Assembly: GCF_963678635.1 (NCBI RefSeq)
Contig: NC_087063.1
Span: 15,879,006-15,943,005, forward strand
Length of the DNA: 64,000 nt
Source of the DNA: Symsagittifera roscoffensis
Lineage: Eukaryota > Xenacoelomorpha > Acoela > Convolutidae
Reading direction: 5' to 3'
The position numbers and the translations under genes are program-made. This document shows positions 62,424-64,000 of this stretch, in pieces (position 1 is the stretch's first letter; the number at the start of each line of letters is the position of its first letter). Under the pieces are notes generated by a model. It saw only the letters and a program-made list of their open reading frames with translations. It made no database searches and was not told where the DNA came from.

Positions 62424-63235
62424 AAAGTTTTTGGCTTTTTTGCTCGGTTTATTTTTTGATGGCTTAGTTTCCATTTTTTACGAACCAACTACCTTACTCA
62501 TTAGAATGTTTTTTATGGAGGCTAGGAAGTTAAATAATTTGTCGGATTGAAGTCTTGGAATTTTTTGTTGAACAATTTTTCGACCAAGTCTATAAATTTT
62601 TTAAGTTTTTGGCTTTTTCGCTCGGTTTATTTTTTGATGGCTTAGTTTCCATTTTTTCGAGCCAACTACCTTGCTCATTAGAATGTTTTTTGTTTTTTAT
62701 GGAGGCTAGGAAGTTAAATAACTTGTCGGATTGAAGTCTTGGTATTTTTTGTTGAACAATTTTTCGACCAAGTCTATCGCCTTTAATACTTTCCTTTTTT
62801 CCAATGAATTGATATTTTTCCTTCAATTATTAAACACTTTCGTTTTTTTTTCAAGAATATAAATGTAAAAGCATGGTACATAATAAGCATTTTTCTTTTA
62901 GAAACTTTTTGTCGAATTTAGTTTCGGCTTCTTCGCTCGGTTTGTTTTCTGTTGGCTTAGTTTCCATTTTTTACGAGCCAACTACATTGCTAATTTGAAT
63001 GTGTTTTATGGAGGCTAGAAAGTTAAATAACTATTCGGCTTGAAGTTTAGGAATTTTTTGTTGAATAATTTTTCGACTAAGTCTATCGCCTTTAATACTT
63101 CCTTTTTTTTCAATAAATTGGTATTGTGCTGTCAATTATTAAACACTTCCGTCTTTTTTTTTTCAAGATTATAAATGTAAAACATGGTACATAATAAGCA
63201 TTTTTCTTTTAGAAACTTTTTGTCGAATTTATATT
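62424..63235. repeat. Local tandem repeat in CUTC intron 1, three copies
   Basis: A block starting TTTTTGGCTTTTT and CTCGGTTTATTTTTTGATGG begins at about 62430, 62608 and 62923 (the last copy reads CTCGGTTTGTTTTCTGTTGG). Offsets are 178 and 315 bp. Each copy contains GAGCCAACTAC (or GAACCAACTAC), TTTTTATGGAGGCTAG or a close variant, and TTTTGTTGAACAATTTTTCG or a close variant. Copies 2 and 3 additionally share a trailing part with CATGGTACATAATAAGC at 62873 and 63183. The first copy is therefore a shorter unit. Confidence 0.88.
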
Positions 63236-63779
63236 TTCAAATTTTTGGAGTTATGGTTTCCGATTGTTTTTGTACTAAAAACGCGTGGAGCTAGTCTTAT
63301 GTTTATTTAATTTGGTGTGTTCAAGTTGGAAAATATAGTTTGAAGTCGATTTAATACCGTATTGTCTTAATATGTCAACAATTTTCCAAAATAAATTCAT
63401 TTATTTTGTAAAGTTGAAAAATTTGGAAAAAAAATCCTTTTTTTCTACAATGATTTTTTTTTGCGTTTTTGGCATGACTGTTTCGTCTACGAAGGAATGT
63501 GGCGAGTTTATTACGATATTCAAGACTTTGGCTCTTTCCGGCTGACCTTTTTCAGGTAACTGATTTTCATAAGTGAAATAAGAAATTTTTTTCATTTAGC
63601 CTACGCTTCATAAGATTTATTTTCTTACTTTTCGTTTGAAACCTATCTTTTGAACTTTATTTTATCTGTACTGCATTTTATCTGTATCGCAAGTGGTGTG
63701 AAGCTCAGCTTCGCCTCTGTGTTTACTTTCCTCTTTTCGGCTGAATAGGTGTAGGCCTATTTTTTGTTTGCGAATTTTG

Positions 63780-64000
63780 CGTAGGTGTTTTCGGCTCTGT
63801 TACCGTTTGGTAAATTTTTGCGGTTTTTGCCAAGGTATTTTCGGCTCTGTTATTGTTTGGTAAATATTTTTCCGATGCTTTTTTTTCGGCTTAAAGGGTT
63901 TCCGCCAGGGTTTTTTTGACTTGTTGCCATTTTTTAAATTTTCTTTTGATGCTTTTGTTTGGCTTAAAGGTTTCTGCCAAATTAAATTCGGCTTTGTTAC
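63780..64000. repeat. Short diverged repeats with TTCGGCTCTGTTA
   Basis: TTTTCGGCTCTGTTA followed by GTTTGGTAAAT occurs at about 63788 and 63838, with weaker versions (GACTTGTTGCCATTTTTTAA, and ATTCGGCTTTGTTAC at the edge). GGCTTAAAGG plus TTTCYGCCA occurs twice, about 75 bp apart. The array may continue beyond the window. Confidence 0.65.

Larger units (their letters stand above)
61012..64000 (+). other. CUTC intron 1, continuing past the window
   Basis: Nearly 3 kb of AT-rich sequence follows the GTAAGT donor. I found no stretch encoding the next CutC segment. Open frames here (such as those starting at 61618 or 62180) have no recognisable similarity. The interval holds a 25-bp direct duplication and two groups of local repeats, listed separately. 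Confidence 0.65.

Overview
The window is eukaryotic and almost entirely repetitive. From 1 to about 58.1 kb it holds two unrelated complex satellite arrays and one inserted element. Only the last 5 kb carries recognisable protein-coding sequence, in short exons with GT..AG introns. The two genes are animal-type: EMC3 (terminal exons) and CUTC (first coding exon). The short TTTCAG-type acceptors and T-rich introns suggest an invertebrate, and a nematode is my best guess. That is an inference, and I cannot name a species.

Layout. (1) 1-28092, plus a remnant at 32515-32887: satellite 1. It consists of about 19 head-to-tail units, mostly 1.45-1.48 kb. Each unit is itself four diverged blocks of about 370 bp. 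Recent amplification is visible as near-identical neighbours (2.3-5.2 kb, 8.5-11.5 kb, 26.0-28.1 kb) and as an alternating two-unit higher-order repeat of about 2.94 kb (11.4-20.2 kb). (2) 28093-32514: a 4422-bp insertion made of two head-to-tail copies (2204 and 2218 bp) of an unrecognised element without a long ORF. The uninterrupted paralogue of the target site survives at about 26900. It shows a clean insertion with no target-site duplication. (3) about 32885-57690, fading to about 58100: satellite 2. Its monomers are about 225-230 bp, commonly in a four-monomer order of about 0.9 kb, with many later segmental duplications. A 23-bp core stays nearly invariant while the rest of the monomer diverges. 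(4) 58.1-59.08 kb: intron-like sequence with no feature I can support. (5) 59084-60215: the last two coding exons and 3' UTR of EMC3. (6) 60821-61011: the first coding exon of CUTC. (7) 61012-64000: start of a long CUTC intron with small local repeats.

Relationships. Both genes read on the + strand. EMC3 acts in insertion of membrane proteins at the endoplasmic reticulum. CUTC is a conserved TIM-barrel protein linked to copper homeostasis. Nothing indicates a shared pathway; their adjacency is the only link. No upstream EMC3 exon is visible. So either the satellites lie inside a giant EMC3 intron, or the visible EMC3 exons are a detached 3' fragment. Both arrays have the same compositional skew (T over A, G over C on the + strand), which fits an intronic position but does not prove it. 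All short open frames in the arrays are by-products of repetition and I do not call them genes.
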